A DNA stretch of 64,000 nt, from contig NZ_GG698802.1 of NCBI RefSeq assembly GCF_000161935.1, forward strand, positions 320,594-384,593. Direction: 5' to 3'. Of the stretch, positions 55,723-64,000 are shown piece after piece. The notes under the pieces were generated by a model. It had not been told where the DNA came from. It did not search any database and saw nothing but the letters and a program-made list of their open reading frames with translations. Made by a program: the position numbers and the translations under genes. The DNA is from Limosilactobacillus coleohominis 101-4-CHN. GTDB taxonomy: Bacteria; Bacillota; Bacilli; Lactobacillales; Lactobacillaceae. The first letter of the stretch is position 1; every line of letters starts with the position of its first letter.

Positions 55723-55760
55723 AAAATAGCCAGAATAACAAACGTCATTCTGGCTATTTT
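55723..55760. terminator. Terminator after the LysM operon
   Basis: AAAATAGCCAGAAT and ATTCTGGCTATTTT are perfect inverted copies around a short loop. On the minus strand it ends the LysM operon. Confidence 0.9.
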
Positions 55761-55771
55761 AAGTCGCTTGT

Positions 55772-56247
55772 CTAGCGAAGTTGTTCAAACGTCGTATTTT
55801 TACGATCGATTCCTTGACCGGCATTCGCAATCTGATAAGTAAAACTTCCAGCATACATCTTCTTGCCCAACACGAGGACCCGATTATACTGCCACCGTGA
55901 ATTGTTACCAGATTGCGATTTAGAGAGTGTCAAATGGCTTCCCTTTGCCAAATACTGCCAGGTGCCGTTTTTACTCTCCCCATTTTGTAAATGGTTTGGA
56001 AATCACGATCGTTGGCATTTGCTTTGAGCGCTTTGTCCTTATCTGCTGTCACGACCACTTGATCAGTATTTTTAGAAAACGCCATGTACAATTTATTATT
56101 TCCATTGACACTCGTATATTGGTAGACATGTCCTGGAACTGCACTAGCGACCCGGTGAGTTCCAAATAGATAACCGCCCACTAAGATCACAACAATGGCA
56201 ATAATCACACTAATGGTAATTTTCTTTTTTCGTGTCCACATCTTCAT
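55772..56247 (-). pseudogene. Hypothetical membrane-anchored protein, frameshifted
   Basis: The start MKMWTRKKKITISVIIAIVV gives a membrane anchor, then an extracellular domain. The frame ends early at 55930 with the tail GRVKTAPGSIWQREAI. Adding one C to the run CCCC at 55978-55981 (one G on the minus strand) restores a longer frame, ESKNGTWQYLAKGSHLTL to NTTFEQLR, ending at 55772. The repaired length is about 158 residues. Its ATG shares a base with the LysM stop. The function is unknown; it may be an envelope partner of the LysM protein. Confidence 0.7.
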
Positions 56248-57257
56248 TAGTCGTCATCCTCATCATTATCGTCTTGTGAGTCTACCTGTTGACTATCATT
56301 ATTCTGGTCCTGATCACTGGAACTTTCATGATCACTAGAAGATGAATCATCAGAGTCTTTCTTCGTGTAGACAGTAACTTCACCATCTTTGTAGTCGACA
56401 ACTGCATCTTTTTGGTCATCATCCAGGTGCTTCTTAATGAGGCGTTCTGCCTTCTTAAACTTTCCCTTTGCGACCGCTTTATTAATTGCTTCAGCATCAT
56501 CATCTAAATCAACGGTTTTTAGATGATCGGCATCATCTTCGTCGTATTTAGTAAAACTCAAATTGTCGTCATTATCATCCGCAGCATTACTTAAATCATC
56601 TGCTAAATCATCAGCATCTGTTGGCGCCTTGGATGATTTAGTAGAAGACTTCTGATGATGACTAGTCGAGCTATTGTTGGTACTCTCGTTATCATCTTTG
56701 GCATCACTACTGGTTTCATTATTAGTTGATGATTGATCATTACTAGAATCATTGTTAGTCGTCGTGGTATTAGTACTGTTATCGTTATTAACCGTCACTT
56801 TTGGGCTGACTACAAATTTAACGTTCTTGGGGCCGTTATTGATTGTTGTTTTTGAAATGACAACCTGGTTAGGATCACCGACAACATGATAGTTTTCTGG
56901 TACATTACCGTTCCGATTCAAAATCAGCGTTTGCCCAGCGTAAATCAAATTAATATTTTGAATATGATTATCATAAGCTAATTTTGCAACCGAAATCCCT
57001 GTTGCAGCAGAAATTCCTGACAAAGTGTCGCCCCACTGCACAATGTACTTAGTGCCATTGAGATCATTAGTATTAATATGCTGCATTGCCATATTGTCAG
57101 AAATTTGTTTTGGGGTATTTGCAACCCAATTGGTGATATCAGCCTGTTCTTCAACACTCCCATTGACCGTATCAGCCATTACAATTGGCACCAAAAATGT
57201 GGAGCCATCAAGCACCGCACTCATTAACAAGGCGGAAAGTTGTTTTTTACTAGTCAT
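56247..57257 (-). CDS. LysM domain secreted protein with acidic disordered tail
   Basis: Secreted protein of 336 residues. A signal peptide ends near IVMADTV, and one LysM module (YIVQWGDTLSGISAATG, about residues 70-112) binds peptidoglycan. The rest from about residue 165 is low-complexity: Asn/Ser/Thr, then Asp-rich runs such as DADDLADDLSNAADDNDD. The last half is so acidic that it may bind cations. No catalytic domain is visible. It is co-transcribed with the broken membrane-protein gene. Confidence 0.82.
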   Translation of the reverse strand: MTSKKQLSALLMSAVLDGSTFLVPIVMADTVNGSVEEQADITNWVANTPKQISDNMAMQHINTNDLNGTKYIVQWGDTLSGISAATGISVAKLAYDNHIQNINLIYAGQTLILNRNGNVPENYHVVGDPNQVVISKTTINNGPKNVKFVVSPKVTVNNDNSTNTTTTNNDSSNDQSSTNNETSSDAKDDNESTNNSSTSHHQKSSTKSSKAPTDADDLADDLSNAADDNDDNLSFTKYDEDDADHLKTVDLDDDAEAINKAVAKGKFKKAERLIKKHLDDDQKDAVVDYKDGEVTVYTKKDSDDSSSSDHESSSDQDQNNDSQQVDSQDDNDEDDD

Positions 57258-57354
57258 TACTTGATATTCCTCCCTACAGTAATCAAAATATCACAAATTT
57301 AGTGTACTGCTCCTCTGGTTGAGTTTCAATAATTTTATTAATAATTGCGAATAC

Positions 57355-57378
57355 AAAAAAAGCCCGGAAAACCGGGCA
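57355..57378 (-). terminator. Terminator of rnpB
   Basis: On the minus strand TGCCCGG TTTT CCGGGCT is followed by TTTTTT. It lies just beyond the 3' end of the RNase P RNA. Confidence 0.92.
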
Positions 57379-57384
57379 CCTGAA

Positions 57385-57772
57385 TTGCAAACTTCTGTAG
57401 GCCATGTTTTGTCAAAGTATAATCGTCAGGCACAAATTATACAGTGGTAATCATCTATCTCAGCGTCAAAGACACTCCCCTGGAATCACTTCAATTTGTT
57501 ATCCAAAGCTCCCCGACCGTAGTTTGGGTTTACCGCTTGAGGGGTTTACCGCGTTCCATCAGAATTGTTTCCAATCCTGCTTCGTCACTGTGGCACTTTT
57601 CAGGAATACTAGGGCATAGCCAAAGCCGTAGCCGCTTTTTCCGCCGTCACCGAAAATCGGTGCCCCGCCTTATCGTTTCAGCGAGCACAAACACTACGAG
57701 CATCGCAGCTCGTGCGAGCATGGACCTTCCTAACACAACAATTGCTGTGCTCGATTACCCAAAGTCTGCAAA
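57385..57772 (-). ncRNA. rnpB: RNase P RNA, Bacillus type (B)
   Basis: Catalytic RNA of RNase P. Conserved blocks are visible on the minus strand: GGGTAATCG near the 5' end, GAAGGTCCATGCTCGCAC, GACGAAGCAGGATTGG, GGAACGCGGTAAACCCC and GGTAAACCCAAA. The P1 stem pairs TTGCAGACTT with AAGTTTGCAA, giving ends near 57772 and 57385. Length about 388 bases fits type B. A terminator follows, and the gpsB stop is about 27 bases upstream. Overlapping short open frames are not genes. Confidence 0.93.
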
Positions 57773-57798
57773 TTATTTCAGATTTTTGCGGATCTCAA

Positions 57799-58170
57799 TT
57801 AAAGAAGGTGTGAATCGTTATCGTCGTTATTTAGTTGTGAGCCAAACACCCGACGTTCCAAGTTGGATAGCCGCTTTAAAATATCCATATTAGTGGCATT
57901 GGATACCGGCTGACTATTGGTTGGTGCACTGGCACCAATAGAAGAACCAACCTCAACTTGACGGTTAAGTTCGTCAACTTTTGCTTTGAGCCGTTCATTT
58001 TCGTCTTGAAGGGACTGAACAGTCTTATTAAAGGTATCATAGTCTTTAATGACGTCATCTAAGAATGAATCGACATCATCAACATCGTACCCCTTCCCAA
58101 TGCTTTTTTCTTTAAATTGCTTATGCAAAATATCTTGTGGCGTAAACTTAATGTTATCCAACCTAAACAC
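57799..58170 (-). CDS. gpsB: Cell division protein GpsB (DivIVA domain)
   Basis: Cytoplasmic coiled-coil adaptor of 123 residues that directs PBP1 and other wall enzymes during division and elongation. The N-terminal DivIVA-type domain reads [14 protein letters not shown], then [18 protein letters not shown]; a coiled coil and a C-terminal helix, [15 protein letters not shown], follow. It lies beside ypsA, recU and pbp1A, its usual neighbours. Its ATG is preceded by GAGGTG. Confidence 0.95.
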   Translation of the reverse strand: MFRLDNIKFTPQDILHKQFKEKSIGKGYDVDDVDSFLDDVIKDYDTFNKTVQSLQDENERLKAKVDELNRQVEVGSSIGASAPTNSQPVSNATNMDILKRLSNLERRVFGSQLNNDDNDSHLL

Positions 58171-58266
58171 CTCAATCTATAAATAATCCGACAACATATT
58201 ATTCTAGCGGACTTCCTTTATAATTACAAGTATCATGCGCCAGAAACTTAAAATCTCAATAAAAAA

Positions 58267-58851
58267 TTAATAATCCGGATTTTGCTCCTCATTTAACTCC
58301 ATTGCTGCTTCCTGGAGTTCATCAAAATCAATCGTGGTTAACTGGTAGTCATGGTTCTCTTGATATTTAATCGCGGCCCGATAGTCCCACGAAGGCTTAC
58401 TGACTTGTTCGCTCTCGGACTCCCGATCAACATCAAAAACCGTAAGTAATTCATCTGTATGCTCAAGCATAAATCGTTGATAATTCTGTAATTGCTGTGG
58501 TGATTGGTACGGCTGATTGCTGACTGACGCATGAAAATCAACCCGTTGCACAGTCGCCATTAATTTTTCTTGATTCTCTGCTTTCCAACGCGCAGCCACC
58601 TGTGCATAAGGGTCCATAATTGAGGTTTTCAACTGGGGATAAGTTTTCTTGAGCTCATGAGCAACTTCAATTCCCCACCGTTCAACCCCCATTTGCGGTC
58701 CACTAATGACCCAAAATTCATCTGAATGGTTGTTTAGACGCTCAATGAGCGCTTTTTTTAAGACATTTTTAATAACCTTCACTTTCGGGTCATTGTCCTG
58801 AAAAACGCTTAACTCGTAGGCCCGATAGCCAGTTATCCAGACACGATACAC
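58267..58851 (-). CDS. ypsA: YpsA family protein (DUF1273/UPF0398)
   Basis: Rossmann-like protein of 194 residues, related to nucleotide-binding SLOG-type proteins. ITGYRAYEL near the N-terminus and VISGPQMGVERWG match the family. In Bacillus and staphylococci YpsA influences cell division and is encoded beside GpsB, as here. The biochemical activity is not settled. Confidence 0.88.
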   Translation of the reverse strand: MYRVWITGYRAYELSVFQDNDPKVKVIKNVLKKALIERLNNHSDEFWVISGPQMGVERWGIEVAHELKKTYPQLKTSIMDPYAQVAARWKAENQEKLMATVQRVDFHASVSNQPYQSPQQLQNYQRFMLEHTDELLTVFDVDRESESEQVSKPSWDYRAAIKYQENHDYQLTTIDFDELQEAAMELNEEQNPDY

Positions 58852-58880
58852 TTCAATTCCTCCATATTATGATTAACTAT

Positions 58881-58924
58881 TGAATGTATTTTTTATTTCT
58901 CTTGAATGTATTTTTTATTTCTCT
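58881..58924 (+). repeat. Tandem 22-base duplication upstream of recU
   Basis: The 22 bases beginning TGAATGTATT occur twice in a row (58881-58902 and 58903-58924), directly before the TATAAT box of the recU promoter. The copies are identical. Confidence 0.9.
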
Positions 58925-58940
58925 GGTATAATAGCACGTA
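58925..58940 (+). promoter_or_regulatory. -10 region of the recU promoter
   Basis: TATAAT at 58927-58932 lies in GGTATAATAGCACGTA, the same 16 bases found at the rqcH promoter. TTGAAT at 58902-58907 could serve as a -35 box but the spacing of 19 is long; the second duplicated copy makes it ambiguous. Confidence 0.6.
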
Positions 58941-58958
58941 GTCAAGGGAGGAGCCATA

Positions 58959-59594
58959 ATGAGTATTCACTATCCAAGTGGACAGGGGCCACACCTTCAC
59001 CGGACAAAACTGGTGAATCATTTACCCGCTCCACGCCAATCTTCATATAGCAAGCGTGGAATGTCCTTGGAAAAAGAAATTAACGAAAGCAATCAATACT
59101 ACCGAGCCACCCACCAAGCGGTAATTCATAAAAAGCCAACCCCCATTCAATTGGTAAAAGTTGATTACCCAAAGCGAAGTGCTGCAGTAATCAAGGAAGC
59201 CTACTTCAGACGACCTTCAACAACTGACTATAATGGGGTCTACAAGGGTTATTACATTGACTTTGATGCAAAGGAAACCCGCAATAAACGATCATTCCCG
59301 TTGAAGAACTTTCATCAACACCAAATTGATCATTTGATGGCATGTGTTAAGCAAGGTGGTATCTGCTTTGCATTCATTAAATTCACCACTTTGGATTTGC
59401 TATACTTATTACCGGCAACCAAACTTTTTGCCTACTGGCAAGACCAACAAAATGGCGGAAAAAGTTCAATTACTCTGACCACCATTAAAAAAGATGGCAT
59501 TCCCGTCAAATATGGGTTAAATCCACGGCTCCAATACCTACCAGCCGTTGATCGGTTAATTGCCATCTATAAAAAAGGAGAAAAGAATGAATAA
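58959..59594 (+). CDS. recU: Holliday junction resolvase RecU
   Basis: Structure-specific nuclease of 211 residues resolving recombination intermediates. The catalytic region reads FRRPSTTDYNGVYKG followed by YYIDFDAKETRN. In Bacillus RecU the second motif has Glu-Ala-Lys; here it is Asp-Ala-Lys, a conservative change. The N-terminal extension rich in basic residues is typical. GGGAGGAG precedes the ATG. The gene overlaps pbp1A by eight bases, the standard recU-pbp1 operon of Firmicutes. Confidence 0.95.
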   Translation: MSIHYPSGQGPHLHRTKLVNHLPAPRQSSYSKRGMSLEKEINESNQYYRATHQAVIHKKPTPIQLVKVDYPKRSAAVIKEAYFRRPSTTDYNGVYKGYYIDFDAKETRNKRSFPLKNFHQHQIDHLMACVKQGGICFAFIKFTTLDLLYLLPATKLFAYWQDQQNGGKSSITLTTIKKDGIPVKYGLNPRLQYLPAVDRLIAIYKKGEKNE

Positions 59595-61821
59595 TGACGA
59601 ATTTCCCAGCCGTCGCCAAAATGATGAGCTGGAGGAAAGCACTAGTCGCGGACCGCTGATCAAAAAAGTGCTCCTGTGGGCCGTGGGAATTATCGTTTTA
59701 CTAATTATTGCGGGAGCTGTCCTCTTCTTTTACTGGGCATCCAGTGCACCCAAAATCAATCGAAGTGAATTAGCTAGTCAATCCACCACAACGATTTACG
59801 ATGCCAACAATAAAGTGGTTTCCCGTTTGGGAGCCCAAAAACGGCAATATGCTAAATCAAACGAAATTCCAACAACTTTAAAACACGCTGTGGTTGCGAT
59901 TGAAGATCGGCGCTTTTATAAAAATCACGGGGTTGACCCAACACGGATTGTTGGGGCGGCCTTAAATAATGTGTTCCACCATTCTGATGGGACGCAGGGT
60001 GGTAGTACCCTCACCCAGCAATTAGTTAAGCTTTCCGTCTTCTCAACAGCTGCTTCAGATCGAACTTTTAAACGTAAGGCCCAAGAAGCCTGGCTAGCAA
60101 TTAACGTTGATCGAAACTTTTCAAAGAATGAAATTTTGAAGTTTTACATCAATAAAGTCTACATGGGAAACGGGGTCTACGGAATGAAGACCGCGGCTCA
60201 ATACTACTACGGTAAAAATCTAAATGAATTGTCATTGGCCCAAATGGCCATGTTGGCGGGAATTCCACAGTCACCAACTTACTACAACCCGGCGGTAAGT
60301 GATACTAAAGCCGCCACAATCAGGCGTAACCAAGTTTTAAATGCCATGGTGCGAAGCAAGTATATTAGTCAGTCCCAAGCGAACAGCGCTAAATCAGAAG
60401 CCGTGACCGATGGTTTAGACAAAACGCACGGCAATACTAAGTCAAATGATGTTAACGTTAAGGAACCCGTTATTGACGCCTACGTCAAAGAAGTATTGGC
60501 CCAACTAGAACAAAAGGGTTACAACCCCCAAACCGACGGACTTCAAGTGCACACCAACATGGATCTTGGCGCACAGAATAAATTGTATGATGCCGCAAAC
60601 AATTCCGTCTCTTTCCAAAGCAGTCAAATGCAGACTGGAGTGGCGGTTACTAACCCTCGTAATGGTCAAATCGTTGCCATGCTAGGTGGTCGGCATACCG
60701 GAAACATTGTATATGGTTTGAACCGAGCGGTCCAAACTAACCGTTCTTCTGGTTCTACTGCTAAGCCGCTGATGGATTACGGTCCGGCAATTGAATATCT
60801 GAATTGGCCAACCTTCTACACCTTGCGCGATACTAAGTTTGTTTGGCCGGGAACCAATACTGAGCTTCACGACTTCGATAACAAGACCAAGGGAACCATG
60901 ACCATGCAAGACGCACTGGTTCAATCCCGAAACATTCCTGCTATTCGGGCCTTACAAAAGGTCGGCATCTCTCGGGCAACAACTTTCTTGAACGGATTAG
61001 GAATTTCCCAGAAGAAGGCCTTTACATTGAATAACGGGATCGGCTTATATGTTTCACCACTACAAGTTTCAGCAGCCTACGCTGCCTTTGCAAATGGTGG
61101 GACTTATTACAAACCTTACTACATCTCATCAATCACTACTCAGGATGGCAAGACCATTAACTATGGGAAACATGGTAAACGTGCGATGAGCAAGGCGACA
61201 GCATACATGATTACCTACATGCTCAAGGGTGTCATTGACAGTTCCGATGGTACGGGGACCGCTGCCCACATTAGTGGTGTCCACCAAGCCGGCAAGACCG
61301 GGACCACGAATTATCCTTCTGGCCATAGTCAATCTGGGGTTATGGATTCATGGATGGCTGGGTATACGAAGAATTACTCAGTAGCCATCTGGACTGGTTA
61401 TGATCAACCAATGAAGAATTCAATCTCAAGTGCTTATGAAAAGTCCGCGATCTTACTTTACCGCGCAATTATGGAATACTTAGACGGTAAGAACCACGCC
61501 AGTGATTGGCGAATGCCTGATACCGTTGAAGCGGTTCTTTATCGTGGACGGCGTGGCCTTGTTGTTAAGGACTCTAAGTGGGCGCTTGAATACACTGCCA
61601 TCGACGATAGTGATAGTTCATCTAGTTCTTCAAGCAGTGAAAGTTCTAGTTCGAGCTTATCCTCTTCCGTCAGTTCATACTTCGAAAGCAGCAGTAATAA
61701 TTCCTCCAGTGCTGCTAGTTCATCTGCTACCGAAGGCAATAACAATGGTAACGGTGGTGCTACTGGAAATAATACTGAAACATCCGGAACTGGACAAAAT
61801 TCAGCTCCAACAACTCCATAA
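59587..61821 (+). CDS. pbp1A: Class A penicillin-binding protein 1A
   Basis: Bifunctional peptidoglycan synthase of 744 residues, anchored by a helix near residues 35-56. The GT51 glycosyltransferase has IEDRRFYKNHGVDPTRI near residue 104 and GGSTLTQQLVK near 138. The transpeptidase has the SxxK motif in SGSTAKPL near 390, SRN near 447, and KTGTT near 569. The C-terminus (from about residue 675) is a Ser-rich then Asn/Gly/Thr-rich tail, probably in the wall. ATG at 59587 is chosen, with AAAAGGAGAAAAG upstream; the longer frame overlaps recU. Confidence 0.93.
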   Translation: MNNDEFPSRRQNDELEESTSRGPLIKKVLLWAVGIIVLLIIAGAVLFFYWASSAPKINRSELASQSTTTIYDANNKVVSRLGAQKRQYAKSNEIPTTLKHAVVAIEDRRFYKNHGVDPTRIVGAALNNVFHHSDGTQGGSTLTQQLVKLSVFSTAASDRTFKRKAQEAWLAINVDRNFSKNEILKFYINKVYMGNGVYGMKTAAQYYYGKNLNELSLAQMAMLAGIPQSPTYYNPAVSDTKAATIRRNQVLNAMVRSKYISQSQANSAKSEAVTDGLDKTHGNTKSNDVNVKEPVIDAYVKEVLAQLEQKGYNPQTDGLQVHTNMDLGAQNKLYDAANNSVSFQSSQMQTGVAVTNPRNGQIVAMLGGRHTGNIVYGLNRAVQTNRSSGSTAKPLMDYGPAIEYLNWPTFYTLRDTKFVWPGTNTELHDFDNKTKGTMTMQDALVQSRNIPAIRALQKVGISRATTFLNGLGISQKKAFTLNNGIGLYVSPLQVSAAYAAFANGGTYYKPYYISSITTQDGKTINYGKHGKRAMSKATAYMITYMLKGVIDSSDGTGTAAHISGVHQAGKTGTTNYPSGHSQSGVMDSWMAGYTKNYSVAIWTGYDQPMKNSISSAYEKSAILLYRAIMEYLDGKNHASDWRMPDTVEAVLYRGRRGLVVKDSKWALEYTAIDDSDSSSSSSSSESSSSSLSSSVSSYFESSSNNSSSAASSSATEGNNNGNGGATGNNTETSGTGQNSAPTTP

Positions 61822-61827
61822 TTATAG

Positions 61828-61869
61828 AAAACAGTCGCTAATGCCAAGATGGTATTAGCGACTGTTTTT
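61828..61869. terminator. Terminator between pbp1A and the GDSL hydrolase gene
   Basis: AAACAGTCGCTAAT and ATTAGCGACTGTTT are perfect inverted copies followed by T. It serves both convergent genes and overlaps the hydrolase stop. Confidence 0.92.
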
Positions 61870-62994
61870 CTTTTCATTTAACCAATTTTTAACCTGTGGA
61901 ATCAACAGTTTAGCAATTTCTTGACCGCCTGCTGGTGACCAGTGCAGATGATCACCAAAATCGTATTTGGTCAACAAATTATCGTGGGCATCACGGAGTT
62001 GACGTGCTCCATCGACAATCCATGACCGCTGACGCAACCATGCATTAATCGTTCGCCGTTGGCTGGTAATAATTTGCTCTGCCGGTAAGGGATCAGGTAA
62101 ATCAAATAAACGGAATGGTGCAATGGTAGTTGTTAATACTTTGCTTTGTCGAGCACGACAAATGGCAGCCAGTTCTTGATATCCGCTGATAATTTCTTGA
62201 GGGGTTACGTTTTGTTCTGCCATCGTTTTGCTATAAAACGGCAAAATCAGATCGTTTGTCCCGATGATAGCAATGGTCATATTAGGCCGCAACGTTGATT
62301 TCTGAAGACGTTTTAAAAGGCTGCGCCCAAAAGTTTCATATAATGGTTCTTCCATTGGTGCATCATGACAGAGCTGATTACCAGAAATCCCAGTTTGCAA
62401 CCAACAAAGTTGATTTGGATTAGATTGATTGAAATTACGAATCAGTTCGGCGACCACCATCCCGCTTTCAACTAGTGAGTCACCGGTAATCTCAACGTAT
62501 ACAGGGTTAATTGACGAGGATACCTCCAAGCTTTCTAAACTGAACCACCCTTTGCGGTTCCGCCATCGCTCCGTGAGCGGCGGAATGAAATCACTCTGCC
62601 GTGAAAGGGCCGCATTGGTAAGCATTGTTTGATAAGTCGAAGCAAAATCAACATACTCCTGAGGATGATTTGCAATCATCTTAATGTAGACAGGTTGACC
62701 AACCTTGATTGGAAATGTTACTGGATCCGTCCGAATGACACTATGTTCTGGAATTATAATTTGCGGTTGATAATGAGAGGTTATTTGTTGCGCAGCTGTA
62801 AAATGCGGTGTGCTTGCCACCTGCACGTCGTCAAATAATAACACGTGCCGACCAAAGCGATTAGTTAATTTCAGGCGCATTTGGTTCCCACTAATTGTCG
62901 GCGTTACCTTAACCACTTGGCATAATTCATCATAATGAAACGGCAATGCACTCATATCATGTGTTGCTTGATAATGACTTGGCACCCACTGCAT
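61855..62994 (-). CDS. SGNH/GDSL hydrolase
   Basis: Esterase-fold hydrolase of 379 residues. The nucleophile block reads ITGDSLVESG near residue 170, block III reads IIGTNDLILPF near 247, and block V reads GDHLHWSPAGGQEI near 350, giving the Ser-Asp-His set. The first 150 residues form a separate beta-rich domain, often seen in carbohydrate esterases of this group. No signal peptide is apparent, so it is probably cytoplasmic. The substrate is unknown. Confidence 0.87.
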   Translation of the reverse strand: MQWVPSHYQATHDMSALPFHYDELCQVVKVTPTISGNQMRLKLTNRFGRHVLLFDDVQVASTPHFTAAQQITSHYQPQIIIPEHSVIRTDPVTFPIKVGQPVYIKMIANHPQEYVDFASTYQTMLTNAALSRQSDFIPPLTERWRNRKGWFSLESLEVSSSINPVYVEITGDSLVESGMVVAELIRNFNQSNPNQLCWLQTGISGNQLCHDAPMEEPLYETFGRSLLKRLQKSTLRPNMTIAIIGTNDLILPFYSKTMAEQNVTPQEIISGYQELAAICRARQSKVLTTTIAPFRLFDLPDPLPAEQIITSQRRTINAWLRQRSWIVDGARQLRDAHDNLLTKYDFGDHLHWSPAGGQEIAKLLIPQVKNWLNEKKNSR

Positions 62995-63023
62995 TCCTCA
63001 CCCCTCCATTCATTATTACATCA

Positions 63024-63064
63024 ATGGGCTCCAGTGTTTGGCAAAACCAAATTCTAGAGCCCAT
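63024..63064. terminator. Hairpin after lplA
   Basis: ATGGGCTC and GAGCCCAT form the outer stem and TTTGG with CCAAA the inner one. The outer stem resembles that of repeat copy 3. No strong T run follows, so it may act weakly. Confidence 0.55.
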
Positions 63065-63074
63065 GAGTTTATTA

Positions 63075-64000
63075 TTAATGCTGTTCAGCAATTAAATCAA
63101 TCACATCCGCTTGGGGAATTCCCATAAAGTACTTGTTTAAATCAAACTGGTTTAACGCTGCTCGGATAGCTGCGGGTTCATACCGCAAGCCTTTGATTGC
63201 CGCTTCCAAATCTTGGACATTGGCAGTCCCAAAGAAATCACCATAAATTTTTAGGTTTTTAACTAAACCATCTTCAATTAAGAAGCGGGCATCAATCGTA
63301 CCACTCGTAAAGTGGTGTCGTTTCTTAACCGTAAATTCAGGTGATTTACCATAGACCCAATCCCAATTTTTATACAATTGCTTTTCAATTTTATCAATTG
63401 CAGCGTTATCTTCGGTGGTCAAATGATATTCATTTTTCTGAGCCGCTTTTAAGGTATCGGTATGGTAAATGTGCTTAATTAATTCATCCCGAAATTCCAT
63501 TGTCGTTAAATCCTGATATTCCGGTTTCAGATACTGCATGATATTGGTAACTCGTGAACGAACGGACTTAATGCCCTTCGAAGCAATTTTATCCTTTGGC
63601 ACCCGGAGTGCATGCGCAACCAAATCAGTATTTACGTTGTACATTAAGGTTCCGTGAGAGAACGTTTTCCCACCACGGGTATACATCGCGTTACCAGAGA
63701 ATTTTTTACCGTCCACCACGATGTCATTACGACCCGTGACTTCAGCTCCGGTACACCCCATTTCATGCAAGGCGTCGACAACTGGTTTAACGAGGTCTTT
63801 AAAATCACCAAACCGAATTTCATCCGCTGGTACCACAAAACTAAAACATAGATTACCAAGGTCTTGGTACATTGCTCCCCCACCGGAAAGCCGCCTGGTA
63901 ACCGTTACCCCATGTTCCTCACAATATTGTTGATTGATTTCTTCGAGGGTATTTTGATTCCGCCCAACAATAATACAATCTTGCTCGATGTAGAACAACA
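63075..64000 (-). CDS. lplA: Lipoate-protein ligase A (5' end outside window)
   Basis: Attaches lipoate to E2 or GcvH-type domains using ATP. Visible segments are CIIVGRNQNTLEEIN, RRLSGGGAMYQDLGNLCFSF (lipoyl-AMP site), and GRNDIVVDGKKFSGNA, all in the conserved catalytic domain. The C-terminal accessory domain follows (from about TVKKRHHFTSGTIDARFLIEDG). About 307 residues are visible and the frame is open to the last base of the window, so the N-terminus is missing. Confidence 0.92.
   Translation of the reverse strand, partial: LFYIEQDCIIVGRNQNTLEEINQQYCEEHGVTVTRRLSGGGAMYQDLGNLCFSFVVPADEIRFGDFKDLVKPVVDALHEMGCTGAEVTGRNDIVVDGKKFSGNAMYTRGGKTFSHGTLMYNVNTDLVAHALRVPKDKIASKGIKSVRSRVTNIMQYLKPEYQDLTTMEFRDELIKHIYHTDTLKAAQKNEYHLTTEDNAAIDKIEKQLYKNWDWVYGKSPEFTVKKRHHFTSGTIDARFLIEDGLVKNLKIYGDFFGTANVQDLEAAIKGLRYEPAAIRAALNQFDLNKYFMGIPQADVIDLIAEQH

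Noticed and set aside
57385-57893. Plus-strand open frames of 71 and 149 residues
   Set aside because: They run through the RNase P RNA and the gpsB gene on the opposite strand and have no recognisable domain.

Overview
The window is a stretch of chromosome from a low-to-mid GC Gram-positive lactic acid bacterium. The best fit is Lactobacillaceae, probably a heterofermentative Limosilactobacillus-type organism; the species cannot be fixed from this sequence alone. Pointers are the YSIRK/LPXTG mucin-binding-type adhesin, the GpsB-YpsA-RecU-PBP1A cluster, a Bacillus-type (B) RNase P RNA, two DUF915 surface hydrolases, PTS permeases, an NFACT/RqcH protein and strong AGGAGG ribosome binding sites.

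Layout. 1-3.2 kb: drug-efflux MFS (cut by the window edge), asparaginase, nitroreductase. 3.3-11.1 kb: minus-strand DUF915 hydrolase, orphan EIIC, UvrA-like ATPase and a large YfhO protein. 11.2-15 kb: tRNA-Pro, small membrane protein, glycerol kinase, cation/proton antiporter. 15-24.3 kb: frameshifted C69 dipeptidase, RpsN, phosphoesterase, MFS, Kup, CNNM/CBS protein, LysR regulator. 24.4-29.5 kb: cupin plus carboxymuconolactone decarboxylase-like pair, then a large adhesin interrupted by an in-frame stop. 29.8-36.7 kb: ACT/PFL pair, GNAT, second DUF915 hydrolase, HhH glycosylase, GT8, HD, membrane protein, DegV. 36.9-44.5 kb: RqcH, then ebsA-like/lspA/rluD-like/carA-like/carB-like on the minus strand and an RNase H-like gene on the plus strand. 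44.6-46.2 kb: decayed prophage next to a tRNA gene with an unusual anticodon. 46.2-52.7 kb: AT-rich UlaA-type PTS with transketolase and a divergent PRD regulator. 52.9-64 kb: core genes (THUMP methyltransferase, Nudix, HerA-like ATPase, LysM pair, rnpB, gpsB, ypsA, recU, pbp1A, GDSL hydrolase, lipoate ligase).

Three things stand out. (1) The carA/carB-like pair at 38.6-42.2 kb has intact reading frames, but the CarA homologue lacks all three glutaminase catalytic residues and the CarB homologue lacks the metal-binding residues of its first ATP-grasp site, most of the second ATP-grasp domain, and the allosteric domain. It looks like a retained pseudo-synthetase. (2) A repeat of about 160 bp occurs three times, each exactly filling the gap between two convergent genes, with base changes that preserve hairpin pairing between copies; a fragment lies in a fourth convergent gap. 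(3) Several genes are freshly broken by one-base events (C69 dipeptidase, LPXTG adhesin, LysM-partner membrane protein), so the strain may be losing surface functions, or the assembly may hold errors at these sites.
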